A DNA stretch of 64,000 nt from Purshia tridentata (taxonomy: Eukaryota > Streptophyta > Magnoliopsida > Rosales > Rosaceae): positions 27,821 to 91,820 of the forward strand of contig QANT01004966.1 of NCBI GenBank assembly GCA_003254885.1. The letters are read 5' to 3'. Below the pieces are notes generated by a model, which was given only the letters and a program-made list of their open reading frames with translations, did not search any database and was not told the origin of the DNA. The translations under genes were made by a program, and so were the position numbers. Positions 21,281-34,451 of this stretch are shown here, piece by piece. The stretch's first letter is position 1; each line of letters starts with the position of its first letter.

Positions 21281-23874
21281 TGTAATATCCCTAAAAAAAT
21301 ATATATCTATATAATAATAAATAAAAAAAATTTAGTTATGGGCTTTAAAATGGGCTAAATTCTTAATTTTAGATTACACTCTTTTAGCCTAAGTAAAGAG
21401 GTGTTTTAAATGAGTGAAAAGACCAACTAAATAAATAAATAATATATATATATATGTTTGATGGCTAGATACGCAGAAGGCAACTTCTACACTTGGATAT
21501 TTTTAGATGGCTTAGCTTCTCATTGGTTTTTTTTGTGTGTTTGTGAGCTTGTGAATAGTGAAGATTGTTTTAAAAAAGGTGAGTCACTACTAGAATCTTT
21601 GATCAATGATGATGATTGATTTTAGAGGGGTGAGTCACCACTAGAGTATTGATTAGAGAGGCACGAGTCACCACCTTAAGTAATGAGGAGCCAACTAAAT
21701 GGTTACTTGAACCAAGAAGTTAGCTATAAATAGGGAGATTTGTGTGAGTTATGAGCACTCTTAAGCAACCAATGAAAAAGAAAGAAGAATAGAGAGAGAA
21801 AGAGCAAAAGAGAGGAGAGAAGAGAGAAGAGAGAAGAGAGAGAGAACTAGAGAAAGGGGCATAGAAGAAAAAAGGAAAACTTAAGAAGGTTAGAGTTAAA
21901 TTTTAAACTTCATCCTTCTTAATTATTTCGACTTTACTTAAACTAATATCTTTTAGTCATCTGTGGTTTTTCTTTACTATAAGAATTCACAGGTTTTAGC
22001 CTTTATAGAACTCAAGAGGTTAGTAATAAAGGTGAGCTTAAGGAACCTATAGAGACATGGGTGTCCTTATCAAGTATTTGTTAAATTTGAGTTTTAAACT
22101 TTTAATTACAAATCTTTGTTTTATGTTGTAAAATGAAAATAACTCTTAAATCATCTTATTATAGTCCTAGAAACTTGTTTTTGGTTTAAAATCAAAAGAA
22201 AATGAAAAACAAATAAACTTAAAAAATCTAGAAATTTTCTTAGAAAATTCACAGTTTTATATGGCTTCCTTTCGAGACTTATAATTAGAGTTTTAACCGT
22301 TTATTTTGAAAGATCTTTATATGGTTGTAAAGATGGTGTTACAAGCTTTAAAATGAGTATAAGATTGCTAAATTTAATCAAGCTTTGAGGTATCAAAATG
22401 AGGTCGAAAGTTGAAGAAAAATCTGGAAAATTTCTGGAAAACAGTTTGGGTAGCTTACTTTGTGGTCATTTAACTCGAGTTTTATAACTCTGTTTTCAAA
22501 AAATTTTATTTGGTTGTAAACAGAAGATGCATATCTTTAAAACGGTGTAAGTTTACATAACTTGATGAAGGTTTGATAGGTTAAACGTTAAGCCAAAGTT
22601 GAGATAAAAACTGAAAAACATGGGCTATTTTGAAGAATATGATGAATAGTCACTGGCCAACAACCCTAGCGTGTGGCCGTGCTTGTGGCTGTTTTCAGCA
22701 GCATTTTTGGCCCAATCTTGACTATTCCAATTATATTTTTTTGTCACAAGTTTAATGGTACTAATTTTAAGTCAATCAGATACCTATAAGTTAGAATCTG
22801 AGTTATACTCTTCTTAAATGACTGGACTATATAATTATATATATATATATATTGTTTCTTGGTATAATCTTTGTGTGATATATTTTATTCAATCCAAACT
22901 GTCATTTTGTCAGTTAAATTATTATGGTTATTCTCTCATTACCATTGTTCAATCTTTATTATTGTTTATAAAATTAATTGTGAAATTATATGGCTTGATG
23001 TTTATTACTATTTTTATCGTTTATAATTTATCATGATATTGAAGATATATTTGTGGGCATAATCATTTAATTTTCATTACTGATTATGACATTACATGCA
23101 TAATCAAAAGTGCATGAGAAAAGTGTGGTTGTGAACTATGTTAAGAAAACGATTAATTGAGATACTGAGGAGAAAGGGAGATGTACTTAGTGGGCTCGTG
23201 ATTTATTAGAGACACCAAGGAGAAAGGGAGATGTACTCGGTGATCTTATGATTGTTGAAGAAAAAGTGGAAACAATAATATTTAAAATATTTGGGATTAG
23301 GGGATGGACAAGTGTTGGCTCATACATAGGATATTCACGGCCACAGTGGCAAGATGCACGGTATGAGACGTGTAGGCATGTTTGTCTTGTGTGTGTGTTA
23401 ACGGGAATAGATAAGGAGTGAGTACATGCATTGTTCATCTTAGCACACATGATTGATAGTTATTATTTACTATTATATTAAATATGATTAGGCGTAATAG
23501 TTATCCATGAGGAACTAAAAATCCCTATTGAGCTTTAAAGCTTACGCTGTTAACAGACTTGTGCAGGTGCTAATTTCAAAAAGGAACATCAAGTGATGCC
23601 TAAGAAATTGTTGTGCTTATTATTCCACTATTAATAGCAAATAAATGTACTTCAATAATCAATTACCCTGTAATTTGGAACTTACCTACTCTGATATTAA
23701 ATAATAATCTACATTGACTTATTTAAGAATTCTGTTTTAATTTCTAGGCCAACTTAATTTAATTTACTCTAGTATATATCACATTTTGGTTGAAGTTAAT
23801 AAATATTTCGATCAGGATGTGATTCACACCTAAATTTGAGATATATAGTTATATTTCAAATTTGGGGTGTGACA
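21281..23874. mobile_element. Solo LTR with perfect 5 bp target duplication
   Basis: It starts TGTAATATCCC and ends GGGGTGTGACA, with TG...CA ends and short inverted termini. It is flanked by ACTTA at 21276-21280 and again at 23875-23879. The body is 2,594 bp with no protease, reverse transcriptase or gag frame. A possible promoter, TATAAATAGGG, lies near 21725, followed by a GA-rich leader (21780-21860). The absence of an internal region between intact duplications marks it as a solo LTR left by unequal recombination. Confidence 0.85.
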
Positions 23875-23879
23875 ACTTA

Positions 23880-24340
23880 CTAGTTACTACAAAAAACCTC
23901 TCAGTCTTAGAGGAAAATAAATGTCTCTCTATACAATAAATTCTAAAATTTCGGTAAAGTCTCAAGAATTCTCTAAAATATGGTTTTGGTAATTTCCAAA
24001 ATATTATTGAGAATTCTTCAAAACTTTATGAAAATTATAGAATTCATATTATAGAGGAAGATTTGTTTTAATTTTTGAGAAATAAATTTAGACTTCCCAA
24101 ATTTTTGGAAAAGCCACAAGAGGAAAAATTGGTAATTTAACCTTACATTATATTAGTACTTGTAACTGCGAGTTCGCAAGCATTTTTCATGTATTTTTCT
24201 GAGTCCATAGCTATTTTTAAATAATTTTCAAAGTCTATAAAAATTGAAAAATTGACAAAAAAATTGAAAAAAAAAGAAAAGGAAAAGTTGAGGTACTTGA
24301 AAAACTATGTAAAAATGAGATACTTAATTGTAATTTACTA
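23880..24340. other. AT-rich spacer, no gene
   Basis: This is the DNA to the right of the solo LTR. Apart from the ACTTA duplication nothing can be named; all frames are short. Confidence 0.5.
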
Positions 24341-24600
24341 TATTTATATGGGTGAATTGCAATTTAGTACCTCAAGTTTGGGTCGAATTGCAAATTGGTA
24401 CCTCTTATTTTTATTTTTTTTGCGTACCCCATCGTCATTTTTTTTGCAAATGCATACCTTCGTCAACTCTTTCGTCTAAAACTCTGTTAGATGCTGACGT
24501 GACGCTAATGTGGATAAGTAAATAATTGAAAAGTAATAATCATGTGGACAAAAAAAAAATATTATAAATATTATAAATATTATAAAAAAAAAACACTTTT
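24341..24600. mobile_element. Transposon-end-like fragment
   Basis: GAATTGCAATTTAGTACCT and GAATTGCAAATTGGTACCT occur 30 bp apart, followed by GTTAGATGCTGACGTG and ATGTGGAT. The region at 62150-62400 has the same logic (repeated 'one-sided' phrases, then GCTGACATGG and ACGTGGATG). Such stretches are typical terminal regions of plant Mutator-like elements. The partner end is not visible. Confidence 0.35.
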
Positions 24601-24699
24601 CTTTTTTCCTTCTTTTTTCTCTTCCTTCTTTCTTCTTTCTTCCTTCCACTTTTCCCTATATTATATTAGTTCCAACTATTCTAATTTGTTCTGATTTAG

Positions 24700-26900
24700 A
24701 TGTTTTTGTATTTTGGTAACTCATATCAGATTCTCTGATTTATTCTACTGGATTACATTCTTCTATTTGTTCTAATGAATGATTATATTTATTAGTTCTA
24801 AGGATATTTTGTAGTCTTAATTCAAGAATAAGATTTACTATTTCTTCATCATTCTTTTTACGTAAACCTAAATCATCAGTTTTACATTTATCTAAATATT
24901 ATTCTTCAGTTAAATTATCTATATCATCAATCATTTTATCCATTATGTGATCTAAGTTAGCTTCTATTAAATTTTGTTCAATATTATCAAAGGCCATATG
25001 TACTTGTTTTTCAAGTTCACTTTCAATATCATTATTTTGAATTTGTTTATAATTTGAAAATTTTATTGCTGCTATTTCATCAAAATGTACATAAATTTGT
25101 GCTTTTATAGGTTGTCTATTATTTATTGTAAGTTTTGAATTAGGTAAATTTCATTCAGTTCATTCTAAAAAGTTGTTATTTGCAGGTCTTGCTTCTATCA
25201 TATTAACATTTTTATTTCTAAACATTTTTATTTCTAAACATTTTCATTACATCTTGAAATTCTATATTAAATTTATAGTCTAATTTATCTGTAAATTTCC
25301 AATATACATTAAACTTAAACTTAGATTTTTATATTTACCTTTCATGTTATAATTTTTTGTTCTTATACTTACTTTTATGCGTTGACTAAATTCATTTATT
25401 TTCATTGAAAAATTAGGTATACACCCTACTATTACTAAGTTCTTATTAAGATCTACTTCAGCTGTAGCTATTGTAACTTGTTCATGATTTCTCATCTATC
25501 ATCATAAATGTATATTAATAATGCGTTAGTTCCTATTTGTGCTTTTGATAATCTCGCTATTCCTACATGTATTAATCTGTATTGTTGTTTTCTAAGTTCT
25601 TTAGTTGCTTTTGGACTTAATAAATCCAATATGACTTCTCTATCTATACAACTTATTTCTTGCTGACTCATACTACTAACAATATTTTTCTTACTTTCTA
25701 ACATTCCTAGATTATGTAATGAATTTTTATGTTTTTGTGTTCTTTCAAATCATTTTCTAAGAAATTCTTGTGCTTCTATTTCTGTTAGATAGATATCTTC
25801 GGTTCTGACCACTTCTGTATCTTTTATTCTGAATAGTTCGATTTAGTATTATCAAAGAGATTGATTTTCTTATATTTAGTTATTGTTTTTTTTATGGTTA
25901 ATGCTTCTAATTTCTATACTAATTCTGAAGGTAGTGTACTTTTTTTATTTGTTAAAGTTTTATGTATATCAACAACTTGTTCTTCAAGATTTTTTAACCT
26001 TTCACTTATGTTTATAATAAGTTGGATTATAAAGTTATTTTGTCTAATAGGAATATTCTGATTTGGTATATTAGATGTGTAATCTGAAAATCCTATTGGT
26101 TTACTATTTGCTTCTGTTTCTGAAAGTACTTGTAATGTTTCAATATATTTCGAGTTAATTTTTACACTTTGCACTAATTCATTGATTGATCTACTTTAGT
26201 ATGTAAAGTTTTTACTTGTTTTGTAAATCTTTTTGTATTGACTGTATTTGTTATACTTGTTTTTTAAGTTAGTCTATAATTAAAGAAAATTTATGTATAT
26301 CTTTATTATTTTCTTTTAATTGTTTAGTAATATAGTCTAAATTTTTTCTTATAACAGTAAAAGAGTTTTTTTCTTGAGTTTGTATCAAAAGTTCTATTGA
26401 CTTATTTTGTTTGTTCTATTCTAACTTGATTTTTTTTGACAAGTTAATTATTAAGTCTACAATACTATTTTCTATATGTTGATCTTTACTATGCAAAATA
26501 TGTTTATTTTCATTGTTAGGAAAATTATAGAGCAAAGTATTTTGATCTAAAGTTAATTTTTTCTTTTAATGTTCGTTTAGTTCTAGATTTAAATAGTCTA
26601 TCATAAAATGTATAGCCTACCTTATTGCTAAAGTATTTTGTAATATTCTTTTATTCTTTCTAAGTCTACTAAGTTCTCTAAATTTATTCTAATAATAGTA
26701 TAGTAATCACTTATTGTTTGATCACTAAGATTATGTAACACTAATCTTTGTTCGTGTTCTTTTATTCTTCTATTTTTATATTTTATACTTCTTATAATAA
26801 TCAATAGTCTTCTCTTAATTTCAGTAACAGTATGATATGACATGCAAATAAGATTGAGTTTTCTTTCAGTTGTAATTATGACTTTTGTCTTCAAGATACT
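24700..26900 (-). mobile_element. Decayed endogenous pararetrovirus fragment (movement-protein region)
   Basis: Four short minus-strand frames (26894-26628, 26174-25914, 25704-25492, 25495-25280) line up in one direction and are separated by frameshifts and stops. The frame at 25704-25492 starts with a LLSPKATKELR-type stretch and continues into the next, as in the cell-to-cell movement region of plant pararetroviruses (Caulimoviridae). The upstream frames look like an N-terminal coiled-coil region. Very high A+T content sets it apart from the pararetrovirus at 45.6-51.4 kb. Protease and reverse transcriptase are not found. No intact gene remains. Family-level assignment is by eye. Confidence 0.55.
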
Positions 26901-26907
26901 TTACTAC

Positions 26908-27211
26908 TTAAACGTTTGGTGTCTAGGATTGGATTGGAAAGGATAAATGGTAAATTCATGTGTATTTAAGGAAAAAGATGAAGCGTTTTTTAACTTAAAG
27001 GAATAAGATGGAAAGAAAATGGCTTAGCCACAAGGAAAATATTATCCTTGCTAATCCCCACCATTTTGAGGGGATTGGAAAGGATAAGTTTTCTTCATAA
27101 TTTATCTATCTTATTCCCATCTTCTTTCTTCAACTTAGAAATTTCTTCTTCAAATACACATGAATTTACCATTTATCTTTTTCAATCCAATCCTAGACAC
27201 CAAACGAGGCC
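26908..27211. mobile_element. MITE with long terminal inverted repeats
   Basis: CGTTTGGTGTCTAGGATTGG begins at 26913, and the inverse of the same sequence ends at 27206; the match runs about 54 bp with two or three mismatches. The right end reads GAGGCC, so the full terminus may be GGCCTCGTTTGG, as in Tourist/Harbinger MITEs, with the left terminus decayed. No target duplication could be fixed. It borders the pararetrovirus fragment on its left. Confidence 0.7.
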
Positions 27212-28892
27212 AAACATACAATTATAATGCTAAACAAAGCTCTAATGGCAATTATATAGAGTGTGTTTACTAACTGAGAACGTCTCTAAAATAGTTGATC
27301 TGGATACTTTATAGAGTATGGTACAACAAGTATAGAACACCACACGCAGCACCTCAAGTTATAATAACAGCTAGAACTCAGGGACTTACAGACTCAGGAA
27401 CCTTTCTTACAATAGCAAAATAACAAATAGAGAGACTCCAAGATAGGAAATAGGCTCTCAAGATTAATATATTAACAGAATAATAGTATATTTACAGTAG
27501 TGTTTCTCTGTTATGCACTAGAAGTCTTCTAGTTAAAACCAGAAAATAAGAGTTTAAGAGAGAATAGAAATGAAGATTTTGCTTTTGATAAAAACTGGTA
27601 TTTTTATTGCATATATGGATACCGGTACAAGAGTATGAGTATGAGATACAACATAAGGTTTTAAAACTGAGCACGAGAGATGTATTCTTTTCAAATCGTG
27701 CTGTACAGTAGAATTTGTTTTCTTATTTATACAAAAACATAGTTCTTGTCTTCAGTTGGGTTCTGGTCCTTCTGATCTTTTTTCATTCTGATCCTTCTTT
27801 GCATATACTAAAAGTCAAAAGACAAATATACTATAGACTAAAAGCTTGAAAGTAGGCAAAGTTAACAATATCACGTGAAGTTGCATGCTTAATATATATA
27901 TCTAAAAAGGTCTAATTGATATTTAAGGCCTAAAAATCACAATCATAGGTTTTATTTGTAGTTGGGTTCTCAAAGTGAACTGCAGAGGAATTTATCAAAA
28001 AAAGAAACTGGTCCAAATTGTTTTTGCACTTGTTTTGATGAAATGGCAGTCGCTCTGTGGGGAATTTCTGGAGCTATGAACTTTCCTGGTACCTCCACCT
28101 TCCTTATTTAAATGAGTCAACGTTTGATTGAAAAAAATTGAGTTCCAAAGCAAACATGGGATCATATGCTATTGAGTATCAGTTTGTTTGGTTTAATGTT
28201 TCCAAAGATTACAGTCTCTCTGTTTTATTTATTTTAATGCAACACTCTCTTTGTTCCATTCAAGGCATTTCCTTTTCCTGAGCTTCACTTGCAGTCTCAA
28301 TTTTCAATACTCTTTTCCAATTTTAGTGGCTGAGCCTACTAGCTGTTTGATGAAATGGGTCTAAGAGAATCTCTTAATCTCTTCTCTTTTTCAACTGTGT
28401 ATGCTTAATTCTTGTGTTTCAAAAACAAAATTCAGATACCCATTTTCAAAGACCGATCAAATCATATTACAATGTTCTCACGGATTTAAACGTGATTAAT
28501 TAGATGGTTTGTAGGTGCTGTGCTCTGTTTGCTCCTACTTGTATTATAGTTTCTTTTCCCATTGTTACAACCTCAGTTCAAATCTCGACTACAAAACCAG
28601 GCATGTTTGAGCTGCTATCCATTATATTATATCATGGACAACTTCATGAATGAATTTTTTCCATTCATCAATGTAAATGATCATGCTCTGCTTGCATGAG
28701 TGTTGATATTTGGAAAAAATAAAAATAAAAATCTTAACTGCTTGGTCTTTATTGCAGAGCTTAAATAAGTCTCGACAATAAAGAACGATGCTACATAGAA
28801 CTCGACCTATCACTGCACTCTTGGTGTTGACTGGACTGAATGTTGTATTAGTTTCAACCATTACTCCAGTCTATGATTTCGTCTGCTTCCTT
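27212..28892. other. Intergenic region without recognisable gene
   Basis: AT-rich DNA with only short chance frames. I see no tRNA, rRNA or conserved protein. A copia remnant begins at its right end. Confidence 0.5.
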
Positions 28893-29560
28893 CCTTTTTG
28901 GGAAAGAAGGCTATGGTGGATGAGTTCACTGCCCTCCAACGGGCCGGTACATGGGTTCTTGTTCCTTCTCATCCCCCTAATAATGTTTTACCCAATAAAT
29001 GGGTTTACAGGATTAAAAAGAGGTCGGATTGACCAATACAAGGCCTGTCTTGTGGCTAATGGGTTTCATCAATAGCCGAGCCTCGATTATTTAAAAAGTA
29101 CCACCACTCATGGGCTTTTCTACACTCCTAGGTCATTATCTTTACAGGCTTATTGTGATGCAGACTATGCTGGAGACCCTGATGATCGACGGTCTACAGG
29201 TGGTTCTTGTGTTTATCTCAGTCATAATCTTATTTCCCGGAGTTCCAAGAAACACGGGGTCTTTCTCGTTCAAGTACCAAGGCCGAGTATCGCCAACTTG
29301 CCTATACTGCTGCAACTTTGTCTTGGTTTCTAATCTGGGTTCTTGTGCTCAAACTCGTCATGTTAAGATTGATTATCACTATGTTCGTGAATAAGTGGTT
29401 CGAAATGAGCTTGTTGTTTGTTACATCTCTACTCAAGATCAAGTTGCTGATGTTCATACTAAAGGGTTATCCACCACTCCTTTTAGATACTTACTCTCCA
29501 AGCTGCCAGTTCATCCATGTCGTCTCAGCTTGCGGGATTGTGACAAGAATTCCTCAACAT
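28893..29560 (+). mobile_element. Ty1/copia polyprotein remnant (reverse transcriptase start plus RNase H end)
   Basis: In shifting plus-strand frames, 28905-29070 reads as the start of a copia reverse transcriptase (MVDEFTALQRAGTW, then NKWVYRIKK). After a deletion near 29095, 29150-29560 reads as the RNase H and C-terminal part (YCDADYAGDPDDRRSTGG, then STQDQVADVHTKGLS). Most of the catalytic core, including the YVDD region, is missing, and several frameshifts and stops are present. The frames open here in other registers are shadows. It cannot be active. Confidence 0.85.
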
Positions 29561-29800
29561 AATTACCCTTGTGTTTGTTACTCTCTTTATTTCCCTTTTA
29601 TTGCTATGTAACTCCTGTAACTTTTATAACCCCTAAATTCTTGTAATTCTTCATTAATGTAATTCTGTAACTCCTGTAACTTCTCTCACTTTATATACAA
29701 CATACAGCAAGTCCTCTATTGTGGAAGGCAGTTACAATCTCTTTTAACTCTGTTATTTGCGCTAAGTTCTGTTGAGCTTATATAAGATTGTCCTCAAAGG
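29561..29800 (+). mobile_element. Probable copia 3' LTR remnant
   Basis: It directly follows the copia C terminus. ATGTAACTCCTGTAACTT and TGTAATTCTGTAACTCCTGT form short internal repeats, with a TATATACAAC phrase near 29692, as in copia LTR leaders. The start and end are not definable because no 5' LTR is visible. Confidence 0.35.
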
Positions 29801-30025
29801 TTGAATCCTGAAATGGTGGAGTGAACCTTCTTTGTGCTAACTGCCGAGGCAGTTAAATTGAATTAAAATTCGAACCAACCATTCAATGGTCAATCCAAAT
29901 ATCATATGGGCTCTCAGTCCTTTGTTCCCACTTTGTCTAATGGGCTTAAAGTTGGTCTAGCCCAATTAACCAACTAAATCAATTAATCAGGCCCATTATA
30001 GCCCATCATTGTTATTTTCGTCAAT

Positions 30026-30308
30026 TTCACACCTTCATCCAAACATCCATACGCACTCATCAAATCACTTACATCCCATTATGCCCTCCTAAAAGTCCTT
30101 GCAACAAGGCAGTGAGAACATAAGGCAAAGATCTGTTTATTCCTTAGTCACAGTCATTTGGTTGAAAGTCAGATTTACGCGCAAAATTCATAATTGTATG
30201 CTCGGTCTACGACCACATACTGGCACGCTCAACACACGAAATAAGGATATTGTTTCCTACATTCGTGCCCTACTCAACATGTGGCTATAGAAATTTTGAG
30301 GCAAACAA
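30026..30308 (+). mobile_element. LTR end (U5-like) fragment, copy 2
   Basis: It matches copy 1 (99-420) in order: CATCCATACG.ACTCA, CAAATCACTT, AAGGCAGTGAGAAC, GTCATTTGG, GAAAGTCAGATTTACGCGCA, TACTGGCACGC and ATTTTGAGGCAAACA. It lacks the primer-site tail present in copy 1. Confidence 0.5.
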
Positions 30309-30369
30309 TAATGCTATTTAAGCTGACTGGTAGCTCAAATAACATTACTCATGAACAAAAACGAAAAGC

Positions 30370-30890
30370 AGGTAGCTTTAACCAAACCTTACACATGAGC
30401 AAAAGTCTTTATTTGAAAATAAGACTTGGTACCTTGGCCAAAAACCAACCAAAAATCCAAAATTAAGTTCAAAAGATTTGGGACCATACATCATGAATGC
30501 ATCTGCTTTCTGAAATCAAAAATATAGTAATTACAACACAATGGGGAGGAAGCACCCAAAAATTCAACCGAAGCAATACTCAAAAGAAGTTGTTATTAAA
30601 AGATTTTGAAATGATTTCCTAATAGCATGATCATCCTTCAAATCTAGCTGCGAAATTCAATTTCAAAATCCATGCTTTAAGCATGGAAGGGGAGCACTCA
30701 ATCGCACGAGAGGACATATGAATAAGATCCAAATATAACATCACCACATCCCAAGATGCTAATTGAGAAGGAGTATAACAAAACAAATTAGAATTCCATG
30801 CTAATCTAGCATGGACGATATACATTCCTTCTTTATACTTTGGCTTATTGGAAGGATTAAGAAGACAAAATAGAAATTTGGCCACAAAAA
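30370..30890 (-). pseudogene. Duplicated Yippee fragment (last exon plus flanking non-coding block)
   Basis: The stretch 30440-30780 closely resembles 34650-35060 within intron 2 of the Yippee gene; shared text includes AGTAATTACAACACAATGGG, TTAAGCATGGAAGG and CAAGATGCTAATTGAG. On the minus strand 30865-30820 reads NKPKYKEGMYIV, matching the last Yippee exon (NPSQKFKEGMYIL). The splice site and the rest of the gene are absent. Order differs from the real gene, where the block lies upstream of the last exon, so the two loci descend from a rearranged or tandem ancestor. Confidence 0.65.
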
Positions 30891-30936
30891 AAAAAAGAAA
30901 AAAGAAGACAAAGTAGAAATTAACGGTAAGATTAAC

Positions 30937-32688
30937 AACAACTTTTTCTAAACCCCCTAACTACCAAAAAACTTCTCCTAACTCCTATCCATTTACAAAC
31001 TCTTCCAAAACCCTCTAAAAGTTATAATACCTTGTTTACCCTTCTGATGCGCTCTGACACGCTCTGACGCACGCTGACACGCTCTGACGCACTTTAACAC
31101 GGATTGACGTGCGCCCAGTGTAACTGTATTTTAATACAATCATATTTCAATACAGTTATACCTCAATACAGTTACACTGTCACTAAAATTGAAACTGAAT
31201 TTTATAAAAATAGTTACACTGAAAATGAATTTCAGAAATACAATTATACTAAAAATAACTAAAAATAATTACACTATTATTTTTTAACAAGAAAAAAAAC
31301 TTGCAAGCCCATAAAAAATAAAAAAACAGTTACATATTAACTAAAAAAGTAATTACACATTCATTAAAACTACGGCTACACTAAATAAATAGTTACATCT
31401 TCACTAAATAAACAGTTACACCTTCACTAAAAACACCTAAATTCAATTTCACTAAAAACAATTTCACTAAAACCCTAAACAAAATTCAATTCCAATAAAT
31501 TCATTGATATTAAATTATGTTTCACTAAAAGCACTGAAACTAAATTTTGTGAAACTAAACTCAATGAAACTCAAACCCTATGCTATGTCATCAGCGTCCA
31601 AATCTCATATCTCAAAACTCAAACCTAGACTATGTCGTCGAGAGTCGTCCAGATCTCGGATGATCCAACTTGAATCCCACCATTCTTGATGATACAAACT
31701 GTTTAAAAACCTAATTCAACTCTTCGTCATTTGCATTCATAAGCAAATTTAGGGCAAAAATTGCATGGGCTTTTACTGCATCAATGAATAAAAAAGATAC
31801 AATATATAAATGACTTTGTAAAACAAATGTTCTGAAACTAAATGCAAATGGTTTATTTTTCCAAAAATGAATTAATGCACTATGTGTTAAATCAAATGAA
31901 AGCTAGCTTTCCACTTGTCAGATTTCATTTCCATATATATATATATATATATATGGTTTGATCAAATATGCTATATATTATTGGCTCTTGAGAAATATCA
32001 TCAAATAGATTATTATTGGCTCATAATTGTTAATTTGCTATATATATTGACAATATCATCAAATATGCATGCAGGAACATTGTCTTTTCTAAAGCAATAT
32101 TGTTTTTGGGATGTAAAATTTCAGGATGCATGGGGCCATGATCTTCATTTGAGATTTTTCTTGTTATCAACAATTAGACCAACCCAAACACACATAATTG
32201 AAGAGCACAACGTGGAGAAAAAGATGGGTACTTGACCCGACGGAAATGGTTGCCAAAACACAGAGATCACTAGCAGAGGAACTCAAATTTGCCTAGAACC
32301 GATCCAGCTCGTCATTTGGTTTCATGGCATGTGGAGGTCAAGGAGAGGAAGAAGGAGGAGAGACGAGAAGATCAAGACTGGCCTCACCCGAAACCGTTGA
32401 TGGAGCATGCGATGGCAAATGCTAGGCGGGGAGAGAGAAACTTACATATGAGAGAGAGTGAATAAGAAAACATACAGCTGGTTATTTCTAGTTGATTAAC
32501 CAGCTAGGTATAAAGGATGGGTATATTGGGAATTTTTTTTTAAAGGGAGTCAATGGTAGATGAGTATAGATTGATTAAGGGGTTTTGGAAAATGTTAAAT
32601 GTATAGTTGGGGGTTTACGGAGAGGTTGATTTTAGATGGGATTATGAGAGAATTCATCTCTAATTAGGGGCTTTATAAATATTTACAT
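30937..32688. mobile_element. Non-autonomous Mutator-type element, copy A (about 1.75 kb)
   Basis: It is flanked by TAAGATTAAC at 30927-30936 and 32689-32698, a perfect 10 bp direct repeat; 9 bp is usual for Mutator-like elements. The ends form an imperfect inverted repeat around a TAAA.CCCCTAA core. The interior has CAGTTACAC-type short repeats (31120-31420), a degenerate coding-like block (32260-32440) shared with copy B at 43807-45094, and an (AT)n run at 31936-31955. No transposase is encoded. Confidence 0.75.
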
Positions 32689-33125
32689 TAAGATTAACTA
32701 CGATAAATAATTGAATTTTGAAAGAGGAATATCGTAGTTTACTATAAATGATGTGGCCACTGTGTGTCAAATAATTAATAATGTGTATGAAGTAGATTTA
32801 GGACATGTGCCCTACCCCTATTTTAAATAACCACTTTTATAAGCATCATACAGACATGACTTTTCATTTCATACGAAAATTATTTTTTCTTGTTTAATAA
32901 GAATGTGATAACCATTAAGACATTAAGATGAAAATAAGATTGATGTATCCTAAAAGTACAAATGAGATATTGAGAGAAACTAATAATGAAAGTTTGTGAT
33001 AGAGAGGTCATCAAGCAGAGAATTGAGTTTCAACTTTAGTGTCTTTTGCATGCCACAGATAAGAACATTTAAAGATATTCTCTATTTCTCAGCAACAAAA
33101 TAAAAAGTCTTTAGAGTGTTTAAAT

Positions 33126-33942
33126 CACTGTTTAGAAAGACATAGCTAAATGCGCCTCAAGGCGCGCCTAAAGGCAAGGCAATCTCCTGACGCCTAAGTC
33201 GCATGGGTGTTTAGCATAAAACCAGTTTAGCATGCTAAGGCGTAGCGAGGCAATCGCTTAGTTGCAAAACAGCGCTTTTTCAATCTAAGGCGTCAGCTCG
33301 CAATAGGGATGACTTCCTTTTTCATTTTTTTTTTCTTACAACGTCTTTTCGCCTTTAGCCTTTAGGTATGTTTTAAACAAAACTATGCATTTTCACTTTT
33401 GGGATTGAACCCTTATTCCCAATCTCTTCAACAGCAACAACCATTCGAAAGCTGACCTTCTCTGTGCATTTCTTCCTCTTTGATGTGCGTTTCTTCCTTC
33501 ACTCTGGACTGAAACTCTTCCCGCATCACCAGTTGGATCTTCATGATGCCTGCATCTTCATGGACACTGTCGCTTGGATACATCGACGCTGCCACTTGGA
33601 TGTTCTTATCAGATAGTTAACCCAAAGGTTGTAATCTTTTAATCATTTATCTTGCTGGGTTTTAGTTAGGGTTTTAATTAATTATCTTGTAATTTAGTTA
33701 CTATGAAAGATATAGTTTTGGAAATAAGCAAAAGAAATTGAGAGGGAAAAATATTTGAAATGCATATATATATATATATATATATTGTGGTCAAAGAAGC
33801 TGTAGGGTTATATAATGCTTGAATGGCTGTTATATAAGTATTTTTTTAAGCATTTTATATTATTTATATGTCATTTTATTACAACAAGTTTTGTTCAAAA
33901 GGATTACACTAGACATAAAATGCCTCGCCTTTTAAAACATTG
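33126..33942. mobile_element. hAT-like element (about 0.8 kb)
   Basis: The termini are CACTGTTTAGA and, inverted, CAATGTTTTAAAA. The 8 bp flanks GTTTAAAT at 33118-33125 and 33943-33950 are identical. Near both ends lie GCGCC/GGCG-rich phrases (GCGCCTCAAGGCGCGCC on the left, GCCTCGCCTTTTAAAAC on the right). An (AT)n run sits at 33764-33785. It has no transposase frame. Confidence 0.75.
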
Positions 33943-33950
33943 GTTTAAAT

Positions 33951-34451
33951 CACATTCAATAAGTTCAAGAAAACAATACACAAAAATTTAGTTATTGTAA
34001 TAAACATAACACACAAGTATATCCGATATGATACTTTTTATACGAGACTAATAAATAAAAAATTTGGCTTATTCCATCTCAATACCAAGCAATAAAGAAG
34101 ATATAGTTGTTTACATTCTCAACAGACAAGAATATAAATGAAATTCACAAACAACTTACTATTTCTTTTACATAAGCATTAAAATGAAAACACAATGTGT
34201 GCCAAACTATTATATAATTCCACAATCATTTAATGAAGTAGCACTTTTGTGGAGAAATCCCTTGAACAACAAAGCAAAAAACCCAATAAATAGAACACTA
34301 TAATTGTCGTGTAGTGCTCAGAATCCAAAAGGCCTTGCCATAAATTGCACCAGCTGCATGACCATTATCTACTTACAAAATCTACTTTGAGTGTCTGGTA
34401 CCACAAAGAGAGACTTTGGTCTATTCTTGCAAACCTTCCCTGTCCAAAGCA
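33951..34451. other. Spacer and Yippee 3' region
   Basis: AT-rich, with no gene. It should hold the 3' untranslated region of the minus-strand Yippee gene. Confidence 0.5.

Noticed and set aside
28788-29611. Three hydrophobic frames as membrane proteins
   Set aside because: They are shadow frames of the copia reverse transcriptase and RNase H remnant.
30937-31440. CAGTTACAC short repeats as a CRISPR-like array
   Set aside because: Unit and spacer lengths are irregular and this is plant transposon DNA.
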